Below, one piece after another: positions 19,101 to 28,061 of a DNA stretch of 36,233 nucleotides (its first letter is position 1; each line of letters begins with the position of its first letter). The notes under the pieces were generated by a model, which saw only the letters and a list, made by a program, of their open reading frames with translations, did not search any database and had not been told where the DNA came from. The position numbers and the translations under genes were made by a program. The stretch lies in assembly GCA_030849075.1 (NCBI GenBank), contig JASAOO010003287.1, positions 1-36,233 on the forward strand, given 5' to 3'. The stretch comes from Zelonia costaricensis. Its lineage: Eukaryota > Euglenozoa > Kinetoplastea > Trypanosomatida > Trypanosomatidae.

Positions 19101-19361
19101 GCCTCGCCGCCCGCTTCCAGCTCCGCCGAGGTCGAGGCGCTGCGCAAGAAATTGACGGTGCACGAGAAGGACCGCCGCGCCCTGCGCACCATCCTGGAGC
19201 AGCGCATGAAGGCAAAGATCGACCGCATCTGCGAGCTGCTGCTGCCGGCGGCGGCGTCTGGTGATGCGGCGAGGGAGGGGGCCGGCAAGCTGAGCAGCGA
19301 GGCACGCAGCCTGCAGACGCTCATCGATGCGTCCATCAAGGCCATGGACGCTGACGTCTGA
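16113..19361 (+). CDS. Kinesin motor protein with long coiled-coil stalk
   Basis: A 1082-residue kinesin with the motor near the N terminus (about 103-490) after a Ser-rich leader. Motor hallmarks are the P-loop GQTGTGKT (200-207), switch I SSRSH (346-350), switch II DLAGSE (379-384), NINKSLHELGNVIAAL, and the closing NRAKNIQN. All are intact, so a working microtubule ATPase is expected. A Gly/Ser/Ala insert of about 30 residues (about 264-295) enlarges a motor surface loop. Heptad-like coiled coils follow at about 500-710 and 790-970 and again near the C terminus, implying a dimer. No cargo domain is recognised. The subfamily cannot be set by eye because trypanosomatids have many lineage-specific kinesins. 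Start at 16113; a second Met 24 codons in, before SQQDVSF, is an alternative. Confidence 0.95.
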   Translation: MYSHRPAPGLSARRPSERGASTSLMSQQDVSFTESTAYTNSLHSDLVMGHHLQRRPHSPAALASGRPASASSSIPPGSARSPAASPREHFDEADVYGTSAAARDNFRVAVRVRPPLHRELNGYRPFVDVVQVMPEHANTITLCDALDTEDGRGAVYSRQSYTFDRVYAAGTTQEAVYERSARPAVLSVLEGYNATLMAYGQTGTGKTYTMEGFTSDNERGIIPRAVEDVFDYIQERRRASGDTKFLVRASYMQIYNEVISDLLEPPASVPGYPGGVGNGSMSMSSSTAAAAAGSRSSLVVRHTPQRGVYVDGLSEWIVRTPEDVYGLIAKGTALRATSATKLSELSSRSHAIFTIIVEAMEGDEANPLSYRFGKLNIVDLAGSEKIRLAGVTGQRLEETKNINKSLHELGNVIAALASKSGSGAHGRRAQQRHIPFRNSALTSALRDSLGGNCKTTLIACISPALESYAESLSTLMFANRAKNIQNHAVVNEGMSQATLLRAYEQELRRLRQQLQERTEMGGAGVMEDTHVLLSELEEDRRRAEEDRQAALAALQRSSVAHHEEMRVRQELEGRIRELEAVMREGGMEGNPRTSQEYAERLLELDRERQAVAEDKEQVERYKHLLLKQRDIMLSLTTRLNDRDETILLLQEEVDAYDQHVQELEEELETVTQRASATGAVAVVNPRLVGNASEAQAADFVQQRRVAAPTGGSASLPSSQSTAAAPARYRSLLQPSRTVTAEQLAIELVLLQGRADPAASAAAAPASTTAGGRGDVDGVLSEAQLTRLLERRADSIVHAHYDAQVAQLRASVAALTLQLRNSEDRAHLADREARLLAEQLQGGGSANGRAPSTSVAEGQRALKAELETRRKAYVSTMDAVHDAVRADAAERAKLGRELDRIRVEVQHLLETTSAADPSRRSAVSRVWQRLQEVEEQTRLHGALAQLPALPAVQANGAAAAAAGESQAALQRQVEEQRRRITQLQEQLASSATCCASPASPPASSSAEVEALRKKLTVHEKDRRALRTILEQRMKAKIDRICELLLPAAASGDAAREGAGKLSSEARSLQTLIDASIKAMDADV

Positions 19362-19477
19362 CCGCGTGCGTGGGTGCCCCGGGTGCATGTGTGCGTGCGC
19401 GTGTATCGCACTCTTTCTTCAAAGGGTGTCTTGCCTTCATTGCCACCTTTTCCCTCTGCAACTGCGCCCGACACGTC

Positions 19478-19517
19478 TGTGTGTGTGTGTGTACGTGTAC
19501 GTGCGTGCGTGTGTGTC

Positions 19518-19549
<32 letters not shown>
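19478..19549. repeat. (GT)n microsatellite, interrupted
   Basis: About 70 nt of GT units with AC and CG interruptions, starting about 115 nt after the kinesin stop codon. Confidence 0.9.
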
Positions 19550-19920
19550 TGTGCCCGCTCTCCCAGACTCGCCTGACCACGTGCACCCCTACGAGGCGGA
19601 GAAAAGGTTGAACTGGAATTAGAGCGCCACGCAAGCTTCGCCACGCAGTCCCGCGGACAGTCTTGGCGCACATCCCTGCACACACACACGCACCGCGCTG
19701 CAGCATGGCAAGAGGAGGCGATACGGCGCAGTACGCACTGGTAGTGCCCCCGCCTTTTCCCCTTTCCCTCCATCCTCCGGTCCTCAAGGCGTCGCCTCCT
19801 GAGCAGCCTTGCACGTGCTGCGGTGGGGGAGGTGACGTGGGTGGCGCCGCCCGCCTCTCCCGCTCGCACACGGGATGGTGTCGGCGTGAAACTCCGCCCA
19901 CGCCGCCACTCTCCAACCCA

Positions 19921-19948
19921 TGCCTTCTGCCCCCCCTCTTGCCCGCAG
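19921..19948 (+). promoter_or_regulatory. Candidate trans-splice acceptor for acylphosphatase
   Basis: A C/T-rich tract ends in CGCAG with AG at 19947-19948, giving a 5' UTR of about 122 nt. Confidence 0.45.
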
Positions 19949-20070
19949 AGCGTTCCTGTCACGCAGCCACGCAGCGAGCCCCGCTCCACTCACGCACCCG
20001 ACCCTCCAGACACACACGCCCCACACCCTCCTCGCAGCCCTGCTGCTTCACGTTGTGCTGCTCTGCTGCC

Positions 20071-20457
20071 ATGCCGCCCAAGCGGCCCGTAGCAGCGGCG
20101 GCGGCGGCGGCGCATGTCGCGCCGGCCATCGTAACTCATCGCGTGCTCATCAGCGGGAAGGTTCAGGGCGTCTTTTACCGCAAGTACACACAGCGCAAGG
20201 CAGCGCAGCTCGGCGTGACCGGCTTCGTGCGCAACCTGCCCGACGGCCGAGTCGAGATCGTTGCGGAGGGCACCGCGGAGCAGGTCCGCGCGCTGGAGGC
20301 GTGGTGTCACCAAGGCTCGCCCAAGTCGGAGGTGACGGCGGTGAGTGTCACGGACTGCACCCGGCGCGAGAGCGAGGGAGGCGATGGCGACACCCGTGCT
20401 GGTCCGGCCCCACCGCCGCTGACAAGGCACATGAAGGAGTTTATCGTGACCCTCTAG
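20071..20457 (+). CDS. Acylphosphatase
   Basis: A 128-residue protein. The family core begins near residue 25 and shows the signature GKVQGVFYRKYTQRKA with the phosphate-binding loop and catalytic Arg, followed by LGVTGFVRNLPDGRVEIVAE carrying the catalytic Asn. The enzyme hydrolyses acyl phosphates such as 1,3-bisphosphoglycerate to a carboxylate and phosphate, normally in the cytosol. Classical family members are about 90-100 residues. The extra length comes from an Ala-rich N-terminal leader and a Gly/Asp/Pro-rich insert before the last strand (ending MKEFIVTL). The ATG at 20071 was chosen because the longer open frame upstream starts with TTG and runs through repeat-like sequence. It lies between two kinesin genes, with no sign of a functional link. 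Confidence 0.93.
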   Translation: MPPKRPVAAAAAAAHVAPAIVTHRVLISGKVQGVFYRKYTQRKAAQLGVTGFVRNLPDGRVEIVAEGTAEQVRALEAWCHQGSPKSEVTAVSVTDCTRRESEGGDGDTRAGPAPPPLTRHMKEFIVTL

Positions 20458-21171
20458 AGGCGGGGTGTGGGGGGGGGGACGAAGGACCAGGTGTGCGTGT
20501 GTGGTGGGTGGCCACGTGCGGACGTCCTGCGGTGCTATCGATGTGGGTCGGTCTCGGGCTCCGACGCGTCCTCCTCTTGCCGCCCCTCCCCCACCTTCGC
20601 TTTGATGATGTCGGTGGTGTGCGTCTATTGCTCCCCTGCTGCCCGCCGAGCCTGCACGCACGCGCGTTTGCATGTCGATGTGGAAGAGGCAGGGGTGCGC
20701 CAGATCGTGCGAGCCGTTGCGTGCCTTGCCACAAGATAGCAAGACGACCACACGCCTGAGAGCGTGCAGACATGCACACACGTGTGGATACACCGCAGGG
20801 CAATGGCGCGCAGACCGGTCTTGACAGAGTGCCGTGTGTGGTGGACGACTCTAAACCAAGCTTGCGTTTCGGCAGGTGTGTGGTGAACGGTTTTGTCCAC
20901 GGGGAGGTCGCCTGGTCACTCTCCTCGTCATGTGCCACCCCTCCCCCCCCCTCCTCCCTTCACCTCTTCCTCCTATCTTATCCCTCCGCGGCGCCCACCC
21001 CCACCCCCAACCCNCCTCACTCTCGCAGCGTTGCGGAACCCTCACCGTGTGCACCGCAGCCCATTCCACCACCGGACCACAGACCGCCGCACCCCAGCGC
21101 ACGCATACAGACACAGACAGAGAGAAGGACACGAAGCTTCTTGTTCCCCGTCTTTACCCCTTCCCGACCGG

Positions 21172-21198
21172 TACACACACGCACACACACACACACAC
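21172..21198. repeat. (CA)n microsatellite
   Basis: About thirteen CA units with one CG interruption. Confidence 0.85.
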
Positions 21199-21376
21199 GG
21201 AGCTGCACGCAGAGGCGCACAGGAACGCGTGAAGCTGCCCGGCCACACCGTAAACGCCACACCGTCCACTCATTCGTTCTCTCCGCTTCGCCTCGTGCAT
21301 CAGGACCGTGTGAGTGGGGGGTGTGCTGCAGCATATAGATCCCGCTGCGCCACACCACGCCGCCCACCAGCAGATT

Positions 21377-21408
21377 CCCCCCCCCCCTCACACACACACA
21401 CACACACA
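21377..21408. repeat. C run followed by (CA)n
   Basis: Eleven C residues, a T, then ten CA units. Confidence 0.85.
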
Positions 21409-21409
21409 A

Positions 21410-21457
21410 ACCTCTTTCGTCTCCGTCTACATCTCTATCACTTCTCATTGTCCTTAG
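21410..21457 (+). promoter_or_regulatory. Candidate trans-splice acceptor for the second kinesin
   Basis: A 45-nt C/T-rich tract ends in TTAG with AG at 21456-21457. It is one of the best-looking acceptors in the window and predicts a 5' UTR of about 165 nt. Confidence 0.55.
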
Positions 21458-21478
21458 ATCCCCACCCCCACCCCACCC

Positions 21479-21497
21479 CAACACACACACACACACC
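21479..21497. repeat. (CA)n microsatellite in the predicted 5' UTR
   Basis: About nine CA units lying between the predicted acceptor and the kinesin start codon. Confidence 0.85.
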
Positions 21498-21622
21498 ACG
21501 CCCCCACACTCCACTTGAGTGTTGCCGTGTTGAACGCGCTCAAACGCCGCCGTGGCAGCTCTCCACACCCCCCCCCCGAACCCCCAACAGCTCCAACTCG
21601 CCAGCGTGCGTGTGTCTGCGTC

Positions 21623-24600
21623 ATGTCCTCCTCTAGCATCAAGGTGGCGGTGCGCTGCCGCCCGCTGTTGGGGCAGGAGCGGCCCGCCGGCGGCCTCGAC
21701 ATCCAGAACCGCCGCATCCTGCTGGACTCCAAGACGTACGACCCGGACTTCACCTTTCCGCCAACGTCGTCGCAGGAGGACGTCTTCCACGCCTGCCGCC
21801 CGATCCTGCAGTGCGTCAAGGAGGGCATGAACGGCACGATCATGGTGTACGGCCAGACCGGCACCGGCAAGACCTTCACCATGCTCGGCAACGGGGCCGG
21901 CGAGCACGGCCTGGTGCACAAGGTCGTGGCGCACATGCTCGACCACGTGCAGGTTAAGACCGCCGACGGGGCGCAGTGCGCGCTGACGCTGTCGATGATT
22001 GAAATCTACAATGAGCGGCTCACCGACATGCTCAGCCCGAACGGCGAGGAGGAGGTGACGCTCATCGCCGGCTTTCCTCGCTTCACCCACAAGGCGACCC
22101 TGTGCCGCGTGCACGATGCGGTGGAGACGATCCAGCGTGGGCTGGCGTGGCGGCACACGGCGGCCACCCTCATGAACGAGCGCAGCAGCCGCTCGCACGT
22201 CGTCTTCATCTTCGACATGGAGGAGTACAACGCGTACACGGAGCAGACCGAGGTGGCCCACCTCTTCATGATCGACCTCGCCGGGTCGGAGAGCCTCAAG
22301 AAGTCGCAGGCCTCCGGCGTGGCCGCCGGCGAGGCAGGGAAGATCAACAAGTCGCTGCTCGCCCTCAAGAGCGTCTTTCTTGCGCTGTCGAACACGAACG
22401 AGGCCACGCGACCAAGCCACGTCCCGTACCGCGACTCCAAGCTCACGGAGCTGCTCCAGGACTCGATCGGTGGCACCGCGCGCACCCTCATGATCGCCTG
22501 CATCTCCTCCGTCGGCCGCGACATCGAGGAGACCAAGTCGACGCTGCTCTACGCCGTGAAGGCCCGTAGCATCCGCAACGCGGCCAACACGGAGAAGGAG
22601 AAGCTGCTGGTGCGGCTGCGCTCCATGGAAGTGGAAAACCAGAAGCTGCGCAACCGGCTGCAGGAGCGGGTCAACGAGCGAGGCGGCTACTACGTGACGA
22701 AAGAGGAGCACGAGCAGACGCAGGAGATGGCGGAGTCGTACGAGCAGGTGAAGGCGGCGGTGGAGCAGCTGATGCAGGACCGCCAGAGCAGCGACGCCCG
22801 GCAGCACATCTGGGAGTCGCAGGTGAAGGTGCTCCACGCCCTTCTCGAGGACAAGGAGGCAGCGCTGCAGGGCTTCAAGGAGGTGTACCACGAGGCGCTG
22901 AAGCGCTTCGAGTACCAGGCATCCACGCTCCAGCGCATGGTGCGCGGCGGGGTGGCAGACGCCAAGGACGCCGTGCAGTCGTCCTTCGCGGACCACTACG
23001 CCCGCCTGCACGCGTGGCGGACGGAGCTGCAGTCCGCGCTGGAGGAGCCGGTGCCAACCTCGCTCTCCGCTGCACTCTCCGCCGCACTCACCGCCGCCGC
23101 AGCGGCACCCGACGCCTGTCCCACTGCTCCGGTTGATGCGCCGGACGGCAACGAGGAGCAGCACCCGCGCACGGCCTCGTGCGTGGCCGAGGAGACAGCG
23201 AGCGCATCGGTTGCAGCCGCCCTTGAGCGCCGCAGCGGCACGCCGCCCCCGCCGTCGCAGCAGCCCAACGCCGCCCGCAGTGTCGCCGGCCCCGGCGCCC
23301 CCTCGCACAGCTCCCCGCCCCGCCCCGCCGCCACACCGGCCCTTGCTGCCGGCAAGTATACGGCGGCGCTGCCGCACTCCGCACGTGGCAGCACGACCTC
23401 CTCGCTGCAGCGCGGCAGCGTCGCCTCGGGCCTGCCCTCCGCGTCCGTCAGCCCCACGCGCCGCCCGGGCCGGCCGCGCACCGGCACTGGGATGAACGGG
23501 CCACGGCGCTGCGCGCTGGGCAACGCCGCCAGCAGCACCCTTCGCGGGAGTGGCTTGCCCCCGCTCTCCTCCCCGTCGCTCTGCCCGTCGCAGCCCAGCC
23601 TCGGCGCAGGGGCGGAGTGGTCGACGCTGATGCAGGATGGGAACGAGGAGGACGGGTCGTGCGGCGGCGCCGTGCCTCGTTCCACGGGCGGTGCTACCCC
23701 AGCGTACACGGACGCCTCGGCGCCGCTCCTCATCGCACGCGCCACCACCACCGCCGCCGTCACCCCCAGCTGCGCTGTCAGCACGCCGGCGTGGTCGTCT
23801 GTGCTGGCGCAGTACGACGCACAGTGTCTGCGTGCGGTGCAGCGCGTGAACGAGGCGGTGGCGGCGATGTTGCAGGAGTGTCTGCAGTCCTTTACCGAGT
23901 ACCGGGAGCACGCGGAGCGGGCGGAGCAGCAGCGCCGGCACGGGGTTGTCGAGGTATGCCAGCGGCTGCGCAGTGAGCTCGAGGCGAACCTGTCGCAGCT
24001 GCAGCGCATCGACGGGGTCGCCGAGCGAGACGCGCAGGAGGCGCGCGAGGTGCTGGGTGGCCGGCTGCGCCTCCACACTCGACTGCCCTCGCTCGCCGAC
24101 GCGGCGCCCTTCCAGGTGGCCGTGCGCGAGGCGTGCGGCGAGGTGGTTCGGCACGCGGCACAGGCGTTCCCGCACCCGTGCACGCCGGCCCACGCAGAGG
24201 CGGCGCTGGACGTGATTGTGCGCAACGTGCAGCGCAGCAGCGCCTCCTTCACCCTGCACTCCCTTGACCCGCTCTCGTCCAGCGCAGTCGGGGGCGGAGG
24301 CGGTGGCAGTGGTGGTGGGGTGGCGACGTCTTCGTCGTCCGCCGCGAGCTCGCCGGTGATGGGCCGCGCAGCGAACACCTGGGGCGTTCCCGCAGGCAGC
24401 CGCGGTAGCAGCGCGCAGCTCGTCGATTTGGTGCCGTCGATGCCGCCACTCTCAGCGCCGACGGCGTGCGAGTCGCCGTGCGAGGCCCCGCTCTGCTCCT
24501 CCGCCGAGTCGCCGTCGACAGACGATCTCCATGACGGCGTCAGCGCCGGTGACGGCAGCGAGTTGTCACCGCTTCTGTCGCAGGGCTGGCGCGGAACGGC

Positions 24601-24829
24601 AGTGCCGTCGCCGTCGCAGGGCACGCGAGCCTCGGCTCTGCGCCGCAGCGTCGCCCTCTCCACCCTCACCGTGAACCGCAGTCGCGGTGCGACGGGCGGC
24701 AGCGGGAAGCCACAAGCCGCCTTCAAGCGCACCCGCAGCACCGCCGCGTCCTCGTGCTCCTCTGCTGGCGACGCGCCGCCGCCGCCATCTGCGCGGCGTG
24801 CCACTGCCAATCGAAAGTCGACGCTGTAA
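21623..24829 (+). CDS. Kinesin motor protein, divergent C-terminal region
   Basis: A 1068-residue kinesin with a compact motor at the very N terminus (about 5-325): IKVAVRCRP, P-loop GQTGTGKT (77-84), IEIYNERLTDML, SSRSH (188-192), DLAGSE (218-223), INKSLLALKSV, and VPYRDSKLTELLQDSIGG. All nucleotide-binding motifs are intact. A coiled coil follows (about 330-480). Residues about 480-720 are low complexity (Ser/Pro/Ala), then a second helical segment occupies about 725-850, and the tail is basic and Ser-rich. The start at 21623 places beta-strand 1 directly after MSSSS. The frame is open further upstream only from a TTG. The motor differs clearly from the other kinesin here, so they are not a recent tandem duplication. 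Cargo and subfamily are unknown. Confidence 0.95.
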   Translation: MSSSSIKVAVRCRPLLGQERPAGGLDIQNRRILLDSKTYDPDFTFPPTSSQEDVFHACRPILQCVKEGMNGTIMVYGQTGTGKTFTMLGNGAGEHGLVHKVVAHMLDHVQVKTADGAQCALTLSMIEIYNERLTDMLSPNGEEEVTLIAGFPRFTHKATLCRVHDAVETIQRGLAWRHTAATLMNERSSRSHVVFIFDMEEYNAYTEQTEVAHLFMIDLAGSESLKKSQASGVAAGEAGKINKSLLALKSVFLALSNTNEATRPSHVPYRDSKLTELLQDSIGGTARTLMIACISSVGRDIEETKSTLLYAVKARSIRNAANTEKEKLLVRLRSMEVENQKLRNRLQERVNERGGYYVTKEEHEQTQEMAESYEQVKAAVEQLMQDRQSSDARQHIWESQVKVLHALLEDKEAALQGFKEVYHEALKRFEYQASTLQRMVRGGVADAKDAVQSSFADHYARLHAWRTELQSALEEPVPTSLSAALSAALTAAAAAPDACPTAPVDAPDGNEEQHPRTASCVAEETASASVAAALERRSGTPPPPSQQPNAARSVAGPGAPSHSSPPRPAATPALAAGKYTAALPHSARGSTTSSLQRGSVASGLPSASVSPTRRPGRPRTGTGMNGPRRCALGNAASSTLRGSGLPPLSSPSLCPSQPSLGAGAEWSTLMQDGNEEDGSCGGAVPRSTGGATPAYTDASAPLLIARATTTAAVTPSCAVSTPAWSSVLAQYDAQCLRAVQRVNEAVAAMLQECLQSFTEYREHAERAEQQRRHGVVEVCQRLRSELEANLSQLQRIDGVAERDAQEAREVLGGRLRLHTRLPSLADAAPFQVAVREACGEVVRHAAQAFPHPCTPAHAEAALDVIVRNVQRSSASFTLHSLDPLSSSAVGGGGGGSGGGVATSSSSAASSPVMGRAANTWGVPAGSRGSSAQLVDLVPSMPPLSAPTACESPCEAPLCSSAESPSTDDLHDGVSAGDGSELSPLLSQGWRGTAVPSPSQGTRASALRRSVALSTLTVNRSRGATGGSGKPQAAFKRTRSTAASSCSSAGDAPPPPSARRATANRKSTL

Positions 24830-25315
24830 ACGCCGGCAACTTGTGCCGCCTGTGTGTGCGTCTGCCGCCTCGTTGGGGGGGTCTCCTCCCGTGTTCCTCG
24901 CCCCACTCAACCCCGTCTGTCTGCGTGTCTGCGGGTGGTGGTGGAGGTGGTGCGCTGTTTGCGCCTTCGTTCATGTCTTCTGTAGACCTCGTCGTTTCCC
25001 TCGTCCGTCAGCGCGCCACGCGTGCGTGCCTTGTTTTCTCGTCCCGCATGTCTCACCTCACGCAGCGAGCACTTCCAGAGCTGCACGCGATTGACTGCCC
25101 CCCCCCCTTCCTCCCTACGCGCCGGCGAGCGAGAGCTCGTCAGGTGCCGTGCGCACGGGAGCCTTCCTCCTCCCTCCCCCCCGCCCTGCTGCCCGCGCTT
25201 TCATAAGACGGATGCAGCGTCAGCAGGGGCGGCCACGTCGCGCCCCCGCAGAGTGAGGGGAGGGGGCGGCCACATCGCAGCCTACCGCGTAGTCGCCGCA
25301 CGGCAGACGCGCACG

Positions 25316-25406
25316 TCCCTCCCCATCTCCCTCTTCCCCCCCCCCCTCCGCCCCTCGCTTCCCCAACTCAACCCACGCGCCTCCTGCACTCGCCACACAT
25401 CGTCAG
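25316..25406 (+). promoter_or_regulatory. Candidate trans-splice acceptor for the 660-residue protein
   Basis: A long pyrimidine tract with a C run is followed by its first AG at 25405-25406, predicting a 5' UTR of about 136 nt. An AG at 25206-25207 after another tract is an alternative. Confidence 0.45.
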
Positions 25407-25486
25407 CAAGAAGCGTGAATTCAGTTTCGGTGCCCTTGTAAAGAAGAAGTGCACGAGAGGCAGGTCACGTGTACCTCCTCTCTCGC

Positions 25487-25512
25487 CACACACACACACA
25501 CACACGCACACG
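25487..25512. repeat. (CA)n microsatellite in the predicted 5' UTR
   Basis: About twelve CA units with one CG, ending 30 nt before the start codon. Confidence 0.85.
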
Positions 25513-25542
25513 CTTTACTCGCAGACACGCAACACGCCCGAC

Positions 25543-27525
25543 ATGAACCTGCAGCCCTTTCGCATCGTGCAGCCAGCGAGCAGGCTGCTGCACCGGGCTC
25601 TCACCATGGTCTTCGTTGACAGTACCATCTGGCCGCTGCCCACCATGATGGTCGACACAATCGCCACGTACGCGGCATACGAGCAAGTGCCACACGCGGA
25701 GCTGCTCGAGACCCTCATCAAGCGCTTCGAGCACGAGCGCCACGGCGACACCGTGCTCTCCAGCGATGCGCTCTACATGCCGCTGCGTCTCGTGCGGCGC
25801 GGCTTGGTAACCCTCACCCGGTTCCCTGTCACCACCCCGCGCCTCGTCGAGCTGCGCCGCAGGGCTGAGGCGTGCGTGATCAACGACGTCATGCGGCTCT
25901 CTGTCCACGACCTTGCCCCTACCGACGTGGCGCTGCTATGGGGCTGCGCCGCGCCGTGCACGCAGTGGGCCCTCATCGAGCAGCTCGCCAGCCGCTTCCC
26001 TATTGCCAAATCCCTGCCGCTGCTGAGCGGCGCCGAGTTCCGCGAGGTGCTGGTGCTGGCGTGGATGGCGTGGGAGACGAAGCTGCCCACCGGCGAGGCG
26101 GGCACGCTCGACGCCGCGCGGCTGTTTGCCACCACGTTCTTCGATGTCGAGGAAACATGGCGGCGCCTGCGCGACGACCTCGCCGCCGCGGCGGAGTCCC
26201 TGCTTGCAACGGGCAGCAGCAGCGAGCTGGCCGCCGACCCAAGCCTCGTCGAGTTGCGCGACGACTGCGCCATGGCGTGCGTCCTCTTCGCGGCCACGCT
26301 GCAAACCCAGTGCGCTGTCACCCCCGGCTCAGCGAATGCCTTCCCCATCACGGCGGCAGAGTGGGCGCAGTGGGTCGGCGAGGGGGGGAGCGGCCTGAAC
26401 CGTGGGGGCCGCAGCGTCAGCCCCGGTGTGATGCCGGTGCCGCCGCGCTCCATGGGTGGCCCCGCCCTGCACGCCTGGTACCGCCGCCTGTGCGCCCTTC
26501 ATCAGGGCTGCGCGCCCGACTACGTGCGCGCCTCCTTCGCCAACGCCGTCGTCAACGACCTCGCGCAGCTCTACCAGCGCCTCGACCTCGACGCCTTTGC
26601 GTTCTTCTTCGAGTACTTCGTGCCCCTTGTCATCGACGTGTCGCCGCACCTGCGCGCGCGCACGCCGGTCATGCGGGAGGCGCACAACACCGCCCTGACG
26701 CGGCTTTTCTGGGATCTCTCGCCGGCCGCAGAGGGGGACGCAGCCACTGCGCCGAGCGTGCAGTCGTGGACAGCGAGTCAGCAGCGCGGGAGCTGGACCG
26801 CGGGGCGAGAGCCGCTCGAAGGCGAGGCGGCACCGGCGGGCAGCGCGGCCTCGATGTCCCCCTCGTGTGTCCTGGCTGCCGGACCGGCGCTGAACGTGCT
26901 GCTCGCCGAGGTGCGGCTGCAGGAGGCGGGTCAGCCGCTGCCCGAGGCACACGTGCCAGCCGTGGTGAGCATGCTGACCCTCGTGCTGCAGCACCTCCGG
27001 CGTGCCATCGCCAGTGACCCCGCCGGAATGCGCCACTGCGGCTGCTCCGCCGCGGATGCGAACTGGTTGCCGTCGCCGTTCTGGGCCTACTGGAACGTCA
27101 ACCGCCTCTCCCTCCTCGCCGTGGTGCTTGCCGAGGTGCAGGAGCGCGTCCGGTGCGCCGCCGTGCAGACCCCCGCGTCGGCCGCGCTGCTGGAGCTGAC
27201 GGCGCAGGGGACGGAGCTGCTGCGCCAGTTCATCCGAGTCGACATGATTGAGGCGCGCGGGACGGGCCGCATGCTGACCGACCTCCTGTGCAAGGGCAGG
27301 AGCGTTGTGCTGGACCTCGGCGGGGCGGCCCTCGAGGCACAGCTGCAGTCCCTGGCGCTGGAGAATGTGCAGAAGGGCTTCTCGCGCACGGATGTCACGC
27401 AGATTGTGCGCGCCATGGAAGCGCAGCACGCGCAGCAGCCTGACTCCGTCGACGCGAAGGCACGCGAGGTGGTCGCCGGTTTGAAGGCGGCGGAGCTCAC
27501 CCTGCCTGTGCGTCAGTGGACGTGA
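25543..27525 (+). CDS. Conserved-type hypothetical protein, largely helical
   Basis: A 660-residue protein that I do not recognise. It has the codon bias of neighbouring genes and a protein-like mix of residues from end to end, so it is very likely a real gene. It appears mostly alpha-helical, with Leu/Ala-rich segments through about 1-260 and 300-390, a Ser/Gly-rich linker near 400-440, and helices to the end. Trp-rich spots occur near 500-520 (WLPSPFWAYW). The N terminus, MNLQPFRIVQPASRLLHRAL, is basic with no acidic residues in its first 20, so mitochondrial import is possible. No catalytic motif or membrane segment stands out. A helical-repeat protein of mitochondrial RNA metabolism would fit the pattern but is a guess. 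Confidence 0.8.
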   Translation: MNLQPFRIVQPASRLLHRALTMVFVDSTIWPLPTMMVDTIATYAAYEQVPHAELLETLIKRFEHERHGDTVLSSDALYMPLRLVRRGLVTLTRFPVTTPRLVELRRRAEACVINDVMRLSVHDLAPTDVALLWGCAAPCTQWALIEQLASRFPIAKSLPLLSGAEFREVLVLAWMAWETKLPTGEAGTLDAARLFATTFFDVEETWRRLRDDLAAAAESLLATGSSSELAADPSLVELRDDCAMACVLFAATLQTQCAVTPGSANAFPITAAEWAQWVGEGGSGLNRGGRSVSPGVMPVPPRSMGGPALHAWYRRLCALHQGCAPDYVRASFANAVVNDLAQLYQRLDLDAFAFFFEYFVPLVIDVSPHLRARTPVMREAHNTALTRLFWDLSPAAEGDAATAPSVQSWTASQQRGSWTAGREPLEGEAAPAGSAASMSPSCVLAAGPALNVLLAEVRLQEAGQPLPEAHVPAVVSMLTLVLQHLRRAIASDPAGMRHCGCSAADANWLPSPFWAYWNVNRLSLLAVVLAEVQERVRCAAVQTPASAALLELTAQGTELLRQFIRVDMIEARGTGRMLTDLLCKGRSVVLDLGGAALEAQLQSLALENVQKGFSRTDVTQIVRAMEAQHAQQPDSVDAKAREVVAGLKAAELTLPVRQWT

Positions 27526-28061
27526 CACGGAAGAGAGAGGCAAGTGGGGGACGCGCTACACCACCTCGCAACGCTTTTGCCTCCCCCCCCCATCTACGTG
27601 CTGACGTTGCTGCTGGATGCTTGGACAGGTGGACGAGGAGGAGGAGAGTGCACCGCTCCGGCTGTCACACACACACACACACAGACGCGCTGGCATCGTC
27701 ACAGAGGTCATCCATCGCGCCCACCCCCATTCTCTCCCTCCCTCCCTCCCCCCTGAAGCAGCTCGGGTAAGCTGCGAGAAAGAGAGAGAGAGACGTGGAG
27801 TATTGGCACAATCGAAGGTGAGCGGCGGCCTTCGGCGGCACTGCCCTTGGCGTGAGCAAGGAGTTCAGTACTTCCTGCCCACCCCCCACCTCGTTACACA
27901 CAGTAAGCACAGAGAGAGAGAGAGTGCGGTGCACGAGAGCAAGTCGTCGCGCTGCGGCGCTTGGATGCGCATCTGCGCTGCGGTGGGCACTGCGGCGAGC
28001 TGCAGCCTCGCGCGCTCCTGCCGTATTGGACCCCACCCGCCGCCCTCTGCCCCCGTCTGTC

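Larger units (their letters stand above)
19362..20070. other. Intergenic region between the first kinesin and acylphosphatase
   Basis: No credible gene. A long GT run follows the kinesin stop, and CA-rich DNA (about 19677-19692 and near 20010) and pyrimidine tracts precede the acylphosphatase. Confidence 0.7.
20458..21622. other. Intergenic region between acylphosphatase and the second kinesin
   Basis: About 1.2 kb without a credible gene. Short GT-rich DNA near 20487-20503 comes first. CA runs at 21172-21198, 21389-21408 and 21479-21497 precede the kinesin. A C run lies at 21377-21387, and one undetermined base (N) is at 21014. Confidence 0.7.
24830..25542. other. Intergenic region after the second kinesin
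   Basis: No credible gene. A short TG-rich stretch follows the stop codon, then several pyrimidine/C-rich tracts (about 25099-25120, 25165-25200, 25315-25380) and a CA run at 25487-25512. Confidence 0.7.

Noticed and set aside
21017..24259. Very long minus-strand open frame (1080 codons) opposite the second kinesin
   Set aside because: The + strand shows unmistakable kinesin motifs. G/C-rich third positions remove stop codons from antisense frames, and the antisense protein is Arg/His/Leu/Val-rich with no recognisable domain.
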